The translations under genes were made by a program, and so were the position numbers. Below, in pieces: positions 1 to 7,316 of a stretch of 20,175 bases of DNA; the stretch's first letter is position 1; the number at the start of each line of letters is the position of its first letter. The DNA comes from a virus: the IMG/VR virus record IMGVR_UViG_3300043398_000191, positions 1 to 20,175 of that record; one strand, given 5' to 3'. The notes below the pieces were generated by a model. The model was given only the letters and a program-made list of their open reading frames with translations. It was not told the origin of the DNA and searched no databases.

Positions 1-225
1 GGCGTCCAGTACCAGCACACCGATGTGACGGTGGAATGGGTTAGGTCCCAAATCACCTTGGTAGGCATCCAGAAACTGCACGCTGACACTCAACCAAGCT
101 CGGTGCTGCCGGTGTGTATCAATCGTATTGCGGTTATCGTAATCGATGACCAGCGAGTCGGTATAGGTCAGCTTTACAGCTTCTACTGCAGTGACGAGGG
201 ATTGGCGGGCTTGTTCTAGGCTCAT
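1..225 (-). CDS. Partial tail-terminator/tail-completion-like protein (N-terminal 75 residues)
   Basis: The frame is open from an ATG at 225 to the window edge, so the C-terminus is missing. The 75 visible residues begin MSLEQARQSLVTAVEAV, an amphipathic helix, followed by strand-like segments (KLTYTDSLVIDYDN, AWLSVSVQFLDA). This helix-then-sheet layout suits the small tail terminator or minor tail proteins that cap the tail tube at the head-tail joint. The start lies 2 nt after the stop of the gp10-like gene, so translation is probably coupled. The gene order capsid, connector, head closure, gp10-like, then this gene matches the usual order in siphoviruses, and the functional call rests mainly on that order. 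The call is moderate for a real gene in this role and low for exact family. Confidence 0.6.
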   Translation of the reverse strand, partial: MSLEQARQSLVTAVEAVKLTYTDSLVIDYDNRNTIDTHRQHRAWLSVSVQFLDAYQGDLGPNPFHRHIGVLVLDA

Positions 226-227
226 GA

Positions 228-815
228 CTACACTTTCAGATATTTAAACTTGGCCTTTACCACAGCCTTTATGTTCCATACCGCGCCTTTCAGCAGGTCT
301 GGCGATATGCTAGATGCAACGCTGCGGTTCACCCTTCGGTATTCAAGTGGGCCCCACTCATTCGGACCTACGTACATTTCAGCAGACCCGTCCTGCAACT
401 CCTCCGCGTAGGTAGCGGTGTTCACTATGGTGATACGGGAGTTCCACCTGGCTCGGGCGAGGTCGAGCTTCGCTCTAGCAAGCGGCCCCGATGTGGCCTC
501 GGTGTCCCCCATCGTCCTCGGGGACTTGTAGTCCTTGGTAATCGGACGCATGTTCTCGGAGAAGCGAATATACGGGCTTTTCCCGGAGGGCCATGATGTA
601 TTGGGCGCGGGGGCATACCCGCCGCGTCCGGGGTCAGCATCGCTCAGGTGTAGGTACCAGTTCGCCGCCAAGTTTCCGGTTAGCTGCGGAGTCGCCTTCA
701 GCACGAACGTGAACACCTTCAATGCCTCAGAACGCACATGCGCAGTAGCAGAAGCCTTCACACGTTTACGCATAGCTTGTGTCTTCGCTTTCCAAGCGTT
801 GGCGTTCTTAATCAT
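228..815 (-). CDS. HK97 gp10-like head-tail joining protein
   Basis: This 195-residue protein has a basic N-terminal helix (about residues 1-40, many Lys, Arg and Ala). The segment TPQLTGNLAANW (about 42-53) and the later TYAEELQDGS (near 134-143) correspond to the 'TPVDTGxLRxS' and 'YAxxlExG' signatures of the HK97 gp10-like family. Members of that family connect the capsid vertex to the tail. The length is normal to slightly long. The stop of the preceding 298-residue gene overlaps this ATG by one base (TGATG), and the next gene starts 2 nt downstream, so the gene sits inside a tightly coupled head-tail operon. An alternative label is minor tail or tail-completion protein, which databases often use for the same family. 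Confidence 0.75.
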   Translation of the reverse strand: MIKNANAWKAKTQAMRKRVKASATAHVRSEALKVFTFVLKATPQLTGNLAANWYLHLSDADPGRGGYAPAPNTSWPSGKSPYIRFSENMRPITKDYKSPRTMGDTEATSGPLARAKLDLARARWNSRITIVNTATYAEELQDGSAEMYVGPNEWGPLEYRRVNRSVASSISPDLLKGAVWNIKAVVKAKFKYLKV

Positions 816-1711
816 CAGACCCGCCTAATGTGCAAGTTCCAGGCGTCCAGTTCCGACGTTACGTTCAGCACCTGTGCAGGCGTAACACCAGACCACCAAT
901 CGGTATCCACCCACTCAAGGTCGGATGCGTCCACGCTAACTTTCTGGCCGACTTTCGGGACTATGCGAGGAACGAAGTCAATCTGACGTATCAGCAGTGT
1001 GAGGTCGCCCGCGTGGAATGTCGCGTCCGACTGGCTACGCTTGTTGAACAACTGGTGCGGCAGCATGATGATGGCCGGCATCTGGAGCAGACCCGCAGCA
1101 TACGTATCGGATATAGGGTCGTAAATCTCCGAGCCGAACTCAGCGTAGGTTACAGAAGCCTTATCCATCAAGTCACACTGAGCGCAGGTCAGCCCATCCT
1201 TGGCGGTGTATAACGAGCGGCAGCGGTACAGGCGTCCGTCAGGCCCACGGAACATGCTGCGGGGTTGGGGTGAGGTCTCCGTGCTTGCAAAGTAGATGTT
1301 GTAGAACGGGAAGTATTCGGAGGACGTAGTACCATCCACCGTGTCCTTCAGGTAGTCTTTCCGCCCATAGCATGGGATTCCCGCCTCAGCAAGGATTGCC
1401 TGCCCGGGCGTGAGCACTGAGAACATCTCCGTGGCCCGGCGCATAGGCACTGTCTGGCGTATGGGCCGGCCTAGTACACCGTCCATCGCGGGGTCGCCCA
1501 GCAACCAGGTCTCACCCAGCAAGCTGACGACGCGCCGGGGTGGGAGTGCAAGTCCGGGAGCAAGGCTCATGGAGCGTGACCGGCTGACGCTACCCTCTGG
1601 ACTCGTCTCGTCAAACGTCGAGAACTGCGCCTTGTAGGCGAGTGGGAACCCGGTGTACGGGTCAGTCAGCGCGATGTCGTCAAAGTACCGAGCGGCGTTC
1701 AGGAGCCTCAT
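815..1711 (-). CDS. Head-tail connector region protein, family not recognised
   Basis: A 298-residue protein with a plausible start at 1711 and a weak AAGG upstream. I do not recognise the family from sequence. It is rich in beta-forming and aromatic residues, has a Cys cluster in the middle (CRSLYTAKDGLTCAQC), and has no transmembrane segment or signal peptide. Its position between the head-tail adaptor-like gene and the gp10-like gene is where head-closure (stopper) proteins are encoded, although at 298 residues it is much longer than usual stoppers of about 100-120 residues. It could be a fused or enlarged stopper, or an extra neck protein. Ten bases separate it from the upstream gene, and its stop overlaps the next start. 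It is certain as a gene, and the role is inferred only from position. Confidence 0.65.
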   Translation of the reverse strand: MRLLNAARYFDDIALTDPYTGFPLAYKAQFSTFDETSPEGSVSRSRSMSLAPGLALPPRRVVSLLGETWLLGDPAMDGVLGRPIRQTVPMRRATEMFSVLTPGQAILAEAGIPCYGRKDYLKDTVDGTTSSEYFPFYNIYFASTETSPQPRSMFRGPDGRLYRCRSLYTAKDGLTCAQCDLMDKASVTYAEFGSEIYDPISDTYAAGLLQMPAIIMLPHQLFNKRSQSDATFHAGDLTLLIRQIDFVPRIVPKVGQKVSVDASDLEWVDTDWWSGVTPAQVLNVTSELDAWNLHIRRV

Positions 1712-1721
1712 CCTTGGCCCC

Positions 1722-2222
1722 TTAAACGTTGGTCACCGGGTCGGTTGCGATTCCGGTTGACACGGTGAGACCAGGCGTGTACGTCTCCACTGCCACTGTA
1801 GTCGAGGTCAGGGCCTCATACAGGGACAGCAGGCGCTTGCGCGTGGCGTAGAAACCGGCGAGGACACCCATGCGAGTGTCCGCGAACGGGTCAATCTGCC
1901 TCTCAAACTCTGCACGGCCATCGGTGATACGCTTAGGAGCAAACAGAGGAAGCGATGTGAGTAGGTGCTTTGAAGCGGAATATGCTGAGTACAACTGCAC
2001 AACGTCAAAGAACTTCTGCTGCGATGGCGTTCGGGCCGAGGCCGTGAGAGCCCATACCGCAAGGTATTGGTCAACCATGTCCGACGCAAGGTCGGTCAAC
2101 TCGAAGGTCAACATGCGGACATACAGAGGCAGGGATAACGTCTGGTCCTCAAGTTCCTCCACGCTCACGCCAAGGACCGCTCGGACCTCATCGTAGCTTG
2201 TGTAGTCGGTGAGAATAGACAT
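1722..2222 (-). CDS. Head-tail adaptor/connector protein
   Basis: A 166-residue, mostly helical protein. The N-terminal stretch YTSYDEVRAVLGVSVEELED resembles the opening of gp6/gp15-type head-tail connectors, which start with 'Y.t.dEvRa.LGvs..el.D' and form the ring under the portal. The rest is helical (EL TDLASDMVDQYLAVWALTA and later segments), with a polar Thr/Val-rich tail. It is the first gene of the connector group after the capsid region. Oddly, no Shine-Dalgarno sequence is visible upstream of the ATG (…AATGCGTGC-ATG). The DNA immediately upstream is the edge of the plus-strand endonuclease cassette, which may have displaced the original leader. The call is good for a connector and weaker for the exact type. 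Confidence 0.65.
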   Translation of the reverse strand: MSILTDYTSYDEVRAVLGVSVEELEDQTLSLPLYVRMLTFELTDLASDMVDQYLAVWALTASARTPSQQKFFDVVQLYSAYSASKHLLTSLPLFAPKRITDGRAEFERQIDPFADTRMGVLAGFYATRKRLLSLYEALTSTTVAVETYTPGLTVSTGIATDPVTNV

Positions 2223-2259
2223 GCACGCATTGTAGGTGGGTTGTGGTGTGGAGCGATTT

Positions 2260-2286
2260 CCAAAAAGGAGTTGCTCCGTGTTTTGG
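2260..2286. other. Imperfect hairpin at the left edge of the endonuclease cassette
   Basis: Arms CCAAAA (2260-2265) and TTTTGG (2281-2286) enclose GGAG-TTG-CTCC (2267-2277), with a 1/3 internal loop. Read on the minus strand, the inner stem is followed directly by TTTTT, so it could act as a weak terminator or attenuator just upstream of the connector gene. It also overlaps the -35 region of the plus-strand promoter. The structure is seen directly and the function is inferred. Confidence 0.4.
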
Positions 2287-2300
2287 TTCTGTGTTACACT
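2271..2300 (+). promoter_or_regulatory. Sigma70-like extended -10 promoter for the RHH/endonuclease pair
   Basis: The -10 hexamer TACACT (2295-2300) is preceded by TG-T (2292-2294), giving a textbook extended -10. A weak -35, TTGCTC (2271-2276), lies 18 bp upstream. The RHH start codon is 25 bp downstream, with CAGGAG at 2312-2317 as ribosome-binding site. This gives the inserted plus-strand cassette its own transcription, against the direction of the capsid operon. Confidence 0.6.
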
Positions 2301-2324
2301 CCAATTTTCAACAGGAGTAACACC

Positions 2325-2510
2325 ATGCGCAAACTAAGCAGCTTCTCAATTCCAGAAGAACTCGACACCGCTCTGCGGGGTTATCTGGCAGAGACCGATA
2401 TCAACCTGAGCCGACTCATCCAGCGGCTGCTGACCGCACACCTTGCAGAGAAGGGTGTGGAGATTGTGAAAATCGAGAAGACCGGGCGTGCAGAACGGGT
2501 GGTGGAATAA
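2325..2510 (+). CDS. Small ribbon-helix-helix DNA-binding protein
   Basis: A 61-residue protein. Its N-terminal strand KLSSFSIPEELDTALRGYL, followed by helix ETDINLSRLIQRLLTAHL, is the beta-alpha-alpha layout of the MetJ/Arc/CopG superfamily, which binds DNA as a dimer with the beta-ribbon in the major groove. The start at 2325 is chosen because CAGGAG lies 7 nt upstream; the longer reading from 2241 would run through the promoter. Its stop overlaps the endonuclease start (TAATG at 2508-2512), so the two proteins are translationally coupled. A repressor of its own cassette, or a targeting or accessory factor for the endonuclease, are both possible. The fold call is strong and the role is inferred. 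Confidence 0.75.
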   Translation: MRKLSSFSIPEELDTALRGYLAETDINLSRLIQRLLTAHLAEKGVEIVKIEKTGRAERVVE

Positions 2511-3685
2511 TGGCTTACACCAACATAAACGAAGGTAAACGCCCGGTAGACATGAATGACCCAAGGGTTATTCCTACTGAGACAGTAGAGCGCGACCTAC
2601 GGGACAGGTTTCCTGACCTAGAGTTTCCATATATAAAGCAAGACCACGTAGCAGGTGTGCGATCAAACGTACATGCCTACTGTGAGAAGCACCAGATGTT
2701 CAGCCGTATGCTACTGTCGTCGGCTCGAACCGTGGGTGGCACGAAATACGGCTGCTGGGCCTGCGCTGATGAGCACAAGGGTGGCTCAGGCGGCGGGGAG
2801 CATGGGCACTCGCCGCGTCGCTACGCTCCTGGCTACATCGGTCGCTCTGGTGTGCAGTCAGGTATCTTCCGGGCTGTGAAAGCGGTCTATCCAGATGCAG
2901 TGTGGGAGCATCGGATGGAGAATGGGAAGGAGATCGATATCTTCATCCCGACGCTTGGGTTTGGGATTGAGTACAACGGGAACTACTACCATAGTAGTGC
3001 TGTTGGTAAGGCTTCGGATTATCACGTCCGTAAAACCCTGGGAGGAATCAAAGAGAACAAGAGTATTCTTCACATATTCACGGATGAGGTAGGGCATGAC
3101 TTTACTAAGTTTGCCAGCTACGTTAAAGAGGTTATGCGGCTATACAACATAGTCAACCACTTGGACGCCAACCCTGCTGACAAGCAGCGTATGAGGTTTG
3201 ACCCATATAAAGCAAGACAGCTATCCGTGGCAGAGGGTCGGGCATTCGTGTTGACGCACTCAATCACCTACATGTCTGAGGCTGTGCTCAACGCCTTCGG
3301 CCTATTCATAGGGGTCTACGACCAGCACAAGTCCCTAGTAGCTGTTCTGTACGGTAAGCCCGGAGCGATTTACGGCGTGGCGATGGCGGACACATTCTTC
3401 AACCTCACTGTGGGGTTGCACAGGTACTCCCAACACGCCAAAACCTTGAAATATTACGCGCCACTTCGAGACCCTATGGCCTGCCTGCTGCAGAGATTGC
3501 ACACCCAACAACTTGGATTTGATGTGCACTCTAATCTCACTCCTGATGATCTATACGGCGGGCGTGTTGAGGTAACCAGCCCGGTAGGGTATGGGCTCAC
3601 CAAGGCGACGACGATAGTGCCGTCCGTAGAGGGGTGCGCGCACACCATCTACGACTGCGGCTGGGTGTCGGTCAAGCTGAAGTAG
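2510..3685 (+). CDS. Free-standing Vsr-like (EDxHD-type) homing endonuclease
   Basis: A 391-residue protein. Residues 58-85 hold a CxxH...CxxC zinc-binding pattern (C58, H61, C82, C85), followed by a Gly/His-rich linker. Residues about 115-200 form a Vsr-like nuclease core: E141 and D143 in KEIDIFIP, E154 in GIEYNG, H161 in YYH, and YHVRK (H172, K175). This arrangement is typical of phage homing endonucleases related to I-Bth0305I. The region from about 233 (KARQLSVAEGRAFVLTH...AFGLFIGVYD) resembles the acetyltransferase/Mom-like domain that often follows such nucleases in phages. The gene lies opposite the structural operon, between the capsid gene and the first connector gene, as expected for a mobile intergenic endonuclease. 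Its last 14 bp overlap the end of the convergent 70-residue gene. By eye it is somewhat more AT-rich than its neighbours. Confidence 0.8.
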   Translation: MAYTNINEGKRPVDMNDPRVIPTETVERDLRDRFPDLEFPYIKQDHVAGVRSNVHAYCEKHQMFSRMLLSSARTVGGTKYGCWACADEHKGGSGGGEHGHSPRRYAPGYIGRSGVQSGIFRAVKAVYPDAVWEHRMENGKEIDIFIPTLGFGIEYNGNYYHSSAVGKASDYHVRKTLGGIKENKSILHIFTDEVGHDFTKFASYVKEVMRLYNIVNHLDANPADKQRMRFDPYKARQLSVAEGRAFVLTHSITYMSEAVLNAFGLFIGVYDQHKSLVAVLYGKPGAIYGVAMADTFFNLTVGLHRYSQHAKTLKYYAPLRDPMACLLQRLHTQQLGFDVHSNLTPDDLYGGRVEVTSPVGYGLTKATTIVPSVEGCAHTIYDCGWVSVKLK

Positions 3686-3884
3686 TTTTGGGTCGCACTG
3701 GGGCTTTAACTGGCTCCAGTGGGCTTCGCTCCCAGGCGAACACCCCGGCTCCCACCTGCAGCTCAAGCCAGGCAGACTTCCGTATGCAGACTAGCTCGTC
3801 AGGCTGCATAAGAACCCCTTGGTCGGAAAATGCAAATTTACCAAGGTTTCGTACCCATACACCATCTGCGTGTGCGATTCGCAT
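3672..3884 (-). CDS. Small protein of unknown function after the capsid terminator
   Basis: A 70-residue protein starting MRIAHADGVWVRNLGKF, with no recognised family. The ATG at 3884 is chosen because AAGGAG (3891-3896 on the minus strand) lies 6 nt upstream; a TTG at 3890 abuts the ribosome-binding site and is unlikely. The first 50 residues alternate hydrophobic and polar residues like a small beta-barrel. The tail, EPVKAPVRPKTTSA, is Pro/Lys-rich. It sits directly after the capsid terminator, so it is made only from read-through or from its own signal. Its last 14 bp overlap the end of the convergent endonuclease gene, so the C-terminus may have been remodelled by that insertion. A small accessory head protein is one possibility. 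Confidence 0.65.
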   Translation of the reverse strand: MRIAHADGVWVRNLGKFAFSDQGVLMQPDELVCIRKSAWLELQVGAGVFAWERSPLEPVKAPVRPKTTSA

Positions 3885-3900
3885 AATCAACTCCTTATGT

Positions 3901-3931
3901 AAAAAGGGCCCCCTAGTGGAGGCCCTTTTGT
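3901..3931 (-). terminator. Rho-independent terminator after the major capsid gene
   Basis: A 9-bp perfect stem (3902-3910 with 3921-3929, core GGGCC/GGCCC) has a 10-nt loop and ends in TTTTT on the minus strand. It lies 13 nt after the capsid stop. The A-run on the other side makes it potentially bidirectional, so it could also stop plus-strand transcripts leaving the endonuclease cassette. This would let capsid mRNA greatly exceed connector mRNA. Confidence 0.85.
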
Positions 3932-3943
3932 TAAGCCTACGTA

Positions 3944-5158
3944 TTAGGCAACAGTCAGCACAGAGAATGGCGTAAGGTCTGTGTTACCGTAGAGACGGAA
4001 GCACTCCTCACTCCAGTGGATGACCATCGACTCGCTACGGCGCAACACAAAAGCCTCTGCAGCTTGATAGTTAGCGCTGGTGTTGCTTACACGCATGATA
4101 GCGTTTTTAGCGTCGATGGCCCAGATGGTGTTAGCGGGAACCGGGCCACCGTTGGCAGCAGACTCCACAATAAACCATTCCACGTCATTACCAAAGCCGT
4201 TGATAACACGAGCTTGTGGGTCGATACGAGCTAACGTAGGGTCATAGTTGTTAGACCCAGGCCGTCCAGTTCTACCTTCCACACGAAGGTATGTGTCAAT
4301 GTCCGCGATAACGTGCGTTACACGACGTGTCTTACGTGCAGAAGCTAACCACTTAACCCAAGCTTTGTGCGTAACCACACCGCCAGTAGCAGCGGAGTCA
4401 AACGACGTAGTGGTAACAGCAGGCACTGCACCAGTGTTAAGGTCGTTGTCGCCAGCGAACAGAGCAGACAGGTACGAGTAGATGCGAGCATCTTTCTCAA
4501 CTTGCATGAACCGACCAACGGTCAGGCCAAGCATGTCCAAGGTCGAAGCCTTCAGTGCTTGCTGGCTGAACTCCAGCTGGATACCGTAGGTGGGCAACTT
4601 GTACACGCGGTCAGCGGTGCCGTACTTAGCAATCAGCGGTGCCTCAGTGAACTGGGCGATACGCTGAGCCCGAGCTTGCTCAGGGCCGTTAGCGGTACCG
4701 TAACTGATGACCGGGCGCTCAAAGATTTCACCGTCAACGGACATCTCTTGCGCAACCATACGACCGTACACTTCCGAGTCGGTCATGTAGTCACGAGGGG
4801 TCTTGTCTTCGATCAAGTCGAGGATAGCCACCGGGAACAGCGAGCGGGAAGCAGAACCACCGTAAGTGGAACTCACGTCCTTGACGTTAGCTGCGTTGAA
4901 TCCAGACATGCCATTCATGACATCGGCAACCGACGGAGCACGAAGGCCGAAGATATCCTTACTGGACTTAGCCAAGCCCTCTGATGCGCAGAGTTGAGCG
5001 CAAGCACTGCCAAGAGACAGGTCAGCGTCAGGGTAGCGGCGGTTCAAGAGTTGAGCCACAGTGACACCCTTGTCCTGGGCCTCTCGGTACATTTCTGCAC
5101 CGAATTGGTCGGCAGCAATATGTTGCGTTGCGCCGTTCTTGTCGATATAAAAAGCCAT
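3944..5158 (-). CDS. Major capsid protein, HK97-fold type
   Basis: A 404-residue protein with AGGAG 7 nt before the ATG. The length, its position after the protease-scaffold and decoration genes, and a terminator right after it all identify the major capsid protein. Residues about 1-100 are helical and Ala/Ser-rich, like a delta or scaffold-like domain. From about residue 105 (SRSLFPVAILDLIEDKTPRD) the sequence has the look of an HK97-fold shell protein: an N-arm, a long spine helix near VGRFMQVEKDARIYSYLSAL (about 215-235), and a C-terminal A-domain-like region ending SVLTVA. It assembles the icosahedral shell. Whether the N-terminus is removed by the S49 protease cannot be read here. Confidence 0.88.
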   Translation of the reverse strand: MAFYIDKNGATQHIAADQFGAEMYREAQDKGVTVAQLLNRRYPDADLSLGSACAQLCASEGLAKSSKDIFGLRAPSVADVMNGMSGFNAANVKDVSSTYGGSASRSLFPVAILDLIEDKTPRDYMTDSEVYGRMVAQEMSVDGEIFERPVISYGTANGPEQARAQRIAQFTEAPLIAKYGTADRVYKLPTYGIQLEFSQQALKASTLDMLGLTVGRFMQVEKDARIYSYLSALFAGDNDLNTGAVPAVTTTSFDSAATGGVVTHKAWVKWLASARKTRRVTHVIADIDTYLRVEGRTGRPGSNNYDPTLARIDPQARVINGFGNDVEWFIVESAANGGPVPANTIWAIDAKNAIMRVSNTSANYQAAEAFVLRRSESMVIHWSEECFRLYGNTDLTPFSVLTVA

Positions 5159-5184
5159 GTTGGTTCTCCTGGGTTAGTGGTCTA

Positions 5185-5670
5185 TTAGGCCACGCGGGAA
5201 ATGACGATGGTGGTGCCAACTGCGCCAGTACCCACGGTACCCAGCGAGACGACGCGCCACTTGAAGTTGAGCGTGTTACCGGCTGCGGTGGCTTTGCACA
5301 CCTTAGCGAAGGAGGTCAGAGCAGTACCTTTCGCAGTAACCGTACCGGCTACAACGTAGTCACCGACAGCGATAGTGCCGGTGCCGGGGGTAGCCTGAAG
5401 GCCATCTGCCACGACGAAAGCAGCACCCTCTTCTACCACGGAGCCAACAGAGAATCCGTTCGACGTGCCGTCTTCGACGGAAACTACGAAGCCCTCGATC
5501 TCGTTACCAGCCACGGCCAGGTCGTAGCGGGACTCACCAGCAAGCTTTACAGCCTTGTTGAGTTCCGTACCTGCCGACCACTGGTTGGCCGAACCGGAGC
5601 CAGCGCCGAATCGCACAGCGATGGCCTTCTCCATAACCCCAGTGGGGACGATGAAATGATCTTTTGCCAT
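5185..5670 (-). CDS. Head decoration/stabilisation protein
   Basis: A 161-residue, Gly/Val/Thr-rich, beta-dominated protein with strong AAGGAG 8 nt before the ATG. Near the N-terminus it reads FIVPTGVMEKAIAVRFGAG, and the whole sequence alternates short strands and turns (VSVEDGTSNGFSVGSVVEEG). This is the look of the small capsid-decorating proteins encoded between protease/scaffold and major capsid genes, like lambda gpD. The gap to the capsid gene is only 26 bp, and 12 bp separate it from the protease gene. It probably trimerises on the outside of the shell. The assignment rests on composition and conserved gene order, not on a diagnostic motif. Confidence 0.7.
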   Translation of the reverse strand: MAKDHFIVPTGVMEKAIAVRFGAGSGSANQWSAGTELNKAVKLAGESRYDLAVAGNEIEGFVVSVEDGTSNGFSVGSVVEEGAAFVVADGLQATPGTGTIAVGDYVVAGTVTAKGTALTSFAKVCKATAAGNTLNFKWRVVSLGTVGTGAVGTTIVISRVA

Positions 5671-5682
5671 GAGTGAAACTCC

Positions 5683-7110
5683 TTATTTCTGGCGGGACTG
5701 AAGCAACGCAGCGAACAGGGGATTGGAAGCCACCTTTACAGGAGCATCACCTTCCGGGGCCGTGGCTGCGACCGGGCCCGCCTTAAACTGTGCCTTAAAC
5801 TGCTCAGCAACACTTGCATGTGCAGTCAGGACTTCAGCAGCAGACATCGATGCAACTGCATCGACCTTACCGCGCAAGGCCACCGTCATCGTCCGCACGG
5901 AGGCGCGAGCGATTTCAACGGAGGCGTCGAATTGGGATTTGATCGTAGCCAGGCTATCGACAGCAGCTTTCGCTTCCATCTTAGCGGCCAGCACGTCGGC
6001 TTGAGCTTTGTCCAGCGAAGCCTGAAGGTGAGCGACCAACTCGTTCACGACAGGCACGGCAACAGGTGCCGGTACTGCTGCGACGGGTTCAGCGGCTGCA
6101 GGTACCGCAGGTGCGGGTTCGACTGCTGCCACAGGTTCGCCCAACTCCACGCCTGCTGCCAAAGCTGCTAAAGCTTCGGGAGAGAGGTTTTTAGGGTCCA
6201 TAACGGGCTCTGTGGTGGGTTGAGATGCCGCATTATCTGCGCTCATAGGTGTGGTAACCACTGACGCTACACGGACATTAGGCATGTTGGAAGGTGTTTT
6301 GCCTTTACCAAGCGTCTTATCTGCAAATTGGGTAGCTTTACTGAATGCAGCCTCATACGAGCCAATCTTGTCTGCCAGCCCTGCGTCTGCAATTTGCTGG
6401 CCCACAAACATTCGACCACCGCCAAACTTCTTCTCTGCGGTAGCGATTGGCAGGTTCTTCTGCTCGGCTACGTGCCCTAAGAATACGCTGTACATGGCCT
6501 GGGCTTGGTCTTCCATCATCGCCTTCGCCTTGTCAGACAGCGGCTCGTAGGGGTTGGCAAGGGCTTTATCAGCGCCTGCACGGATGACGGTAGCCTTGAT
6601 GCCATCTTGCTTCATCTGTTCAGTGCGGTCGATGTGAACCTGCAAAATTCCAACGCTTCCGACCATCGCAGTCTCAGCAGCTACAGTGTGGCGGGCCGAC
6701 GAGCCAAGCCACAAGGCTGCGGAGGCCATCGTGCCACCCGTGTACGCTACGACGGGCTTCACTTTGTCTACGCGGCTAATCAGTTGAGCCAGCTCGTGTA
6801 CGCCAGCAACGTGACCGCCACCGGAGTCGATATTGAGCAGGATGGAGCCAACACTGGAGTCAGATATCGCAGCGACGAGGCTATCCCGGATGTCAGCGTA
6901 GCCAGTCGCGCCAAAGAAAGACATAAAGCCAGCGTGACCATTAACCAGAGAGCCGCTAACATCCACGACAGCCACAGCACCTTGCTGGTCGAATGGCTTG
7001 TGTACGGGTGCTGCGTCCCCACGCATAACCATAGCCGTTGCTTGTTCTTGACGTTTTTCAAGGGCATAGAAGTCGGCTTCAGGGCCGCAGTAGAGTATGG
7101 AATCGTTCAT
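5683..7110 (-). CDS. S49 (SppA-like) prohead protease fused to scaffold domain
   Basis: A 475-residue protein. Residues about 45-265 are a ClpP/SppA-fold peptidase. NIDSGGG (93-99) is the oxyanion-loop motif, S130 in GGTMASAALW is the likely nucleophile, and K182 in GADKALANPYEP is the likely general base. The 52-residue Ser-Lys spacing equals that of Bacillus SppA. Residues about 300-345 are an Ala/Pro/Val-rich linker, and about 350-450 form a long helix of scaffold type (ELVAHLQASLDKAQADVLAAK). Such fusions guide capsid assembly inside the prohead, then cleave scaffold and themselves. In-frame ATGs at 6246 and 6201 could give a separate scaffold protein, as Nu3 within lambda C, but neither has a strong ribosome-binding site. 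The start overlaps the previous gene by ATGA. Confidence 0.88.
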   Translation of the reverse strand: MNDSILYCGPEADFYALEKRQEQATAMVMRGDAAPVHKPFDQQGAVAVVDVSGSLVNGHAGFMSFFGATGYADIRDSLVAAISDSSVGSILLNIDSGGGHVAGVHELAQLISRVDKVKPVVAYTGGTMASAALWLGSSARHTVAAETAMVGSVGILQVHIDRTEQMKQDGIKATVIRAGADKALANPYEPLSDKAKAMMEDQAQAMYSVFLGHVAEQKNLPIATAEKKFGGGRMFVGQQIADAGLADKIGSYEAAFSKATQFADKTLGKGKTPSNMPNVRVASVVTTPMSADNAASQPTTEPVMDPKNLSPEALAALAAGVELGEPVAAVEPAPAVPAAAEPVAAVPAPVAVPVVNELVAHLQASLDKAQADVLAAKMEAKAAVDSLATIKSQFDASVEIARASVRTMTVALRGKVDAVASMSAAEVLTAHASVAEQFKAQFKAGPVAATAPEGDAPVKVASNPLFAALLQSRQK

Positions 7111-7316
7111 GGTGGGATTTTAGGTTGTACGTCAATGGGTATGTTTGCCAAACTAGGCCACTTCCCGGCTGGACAACCGAAACCGGCCATCGCAATCTTG
7201 CTGGCGAGCGGGCACCCGCACAGACGGCAGATGAGGATGCCCAAGTTGGCCTTGTTCTCGCAGGTGTCACAGATCACCCAGCGGTCCTTTTGGATATCGC
7301 CGGGTGCGAATAGCAT
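7107..7316 (-). CDS. Cys-rich mini-protein (CxxC...CxxCxC...CPxGKW), copy 2
   Basis: A 69-residue protein with cysteines at 17, 20, 30, 33, 35 and 48 in the order CDTC, CRLCGC and CPAGKWP. This is a small zinc-ribbon-like motif known from phage genomes and resembling the DUF6171 type. The ATG at 7316 overlaps the stop of the large fiber gene (TGATG), which decides the start over the longer upstream reading. Its own stop overlaps the protease start (ATGA). The same Cys pattern occurs in the 59-residue gene at 10409-10588, so the two are paralogs, and each directly follows a fiber-type gene. A metal-binding chaperone or a small structural factor for the fibers is possible. No function is established. 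Confidence 0.75.
   Translation of the reverse strand: MLFAPGDIQKDRWVICDTCENKANLGILICRLCGCPLASKIAMAGFGCPAGKWPSLANIPIDVQPKIPP

Noticed and set aside
2241-2324. Upstream extension of the RHH protein
   Set aside because: It runs through the promoter and ribosome-binding site, and the encoded residues do not fit the family start.
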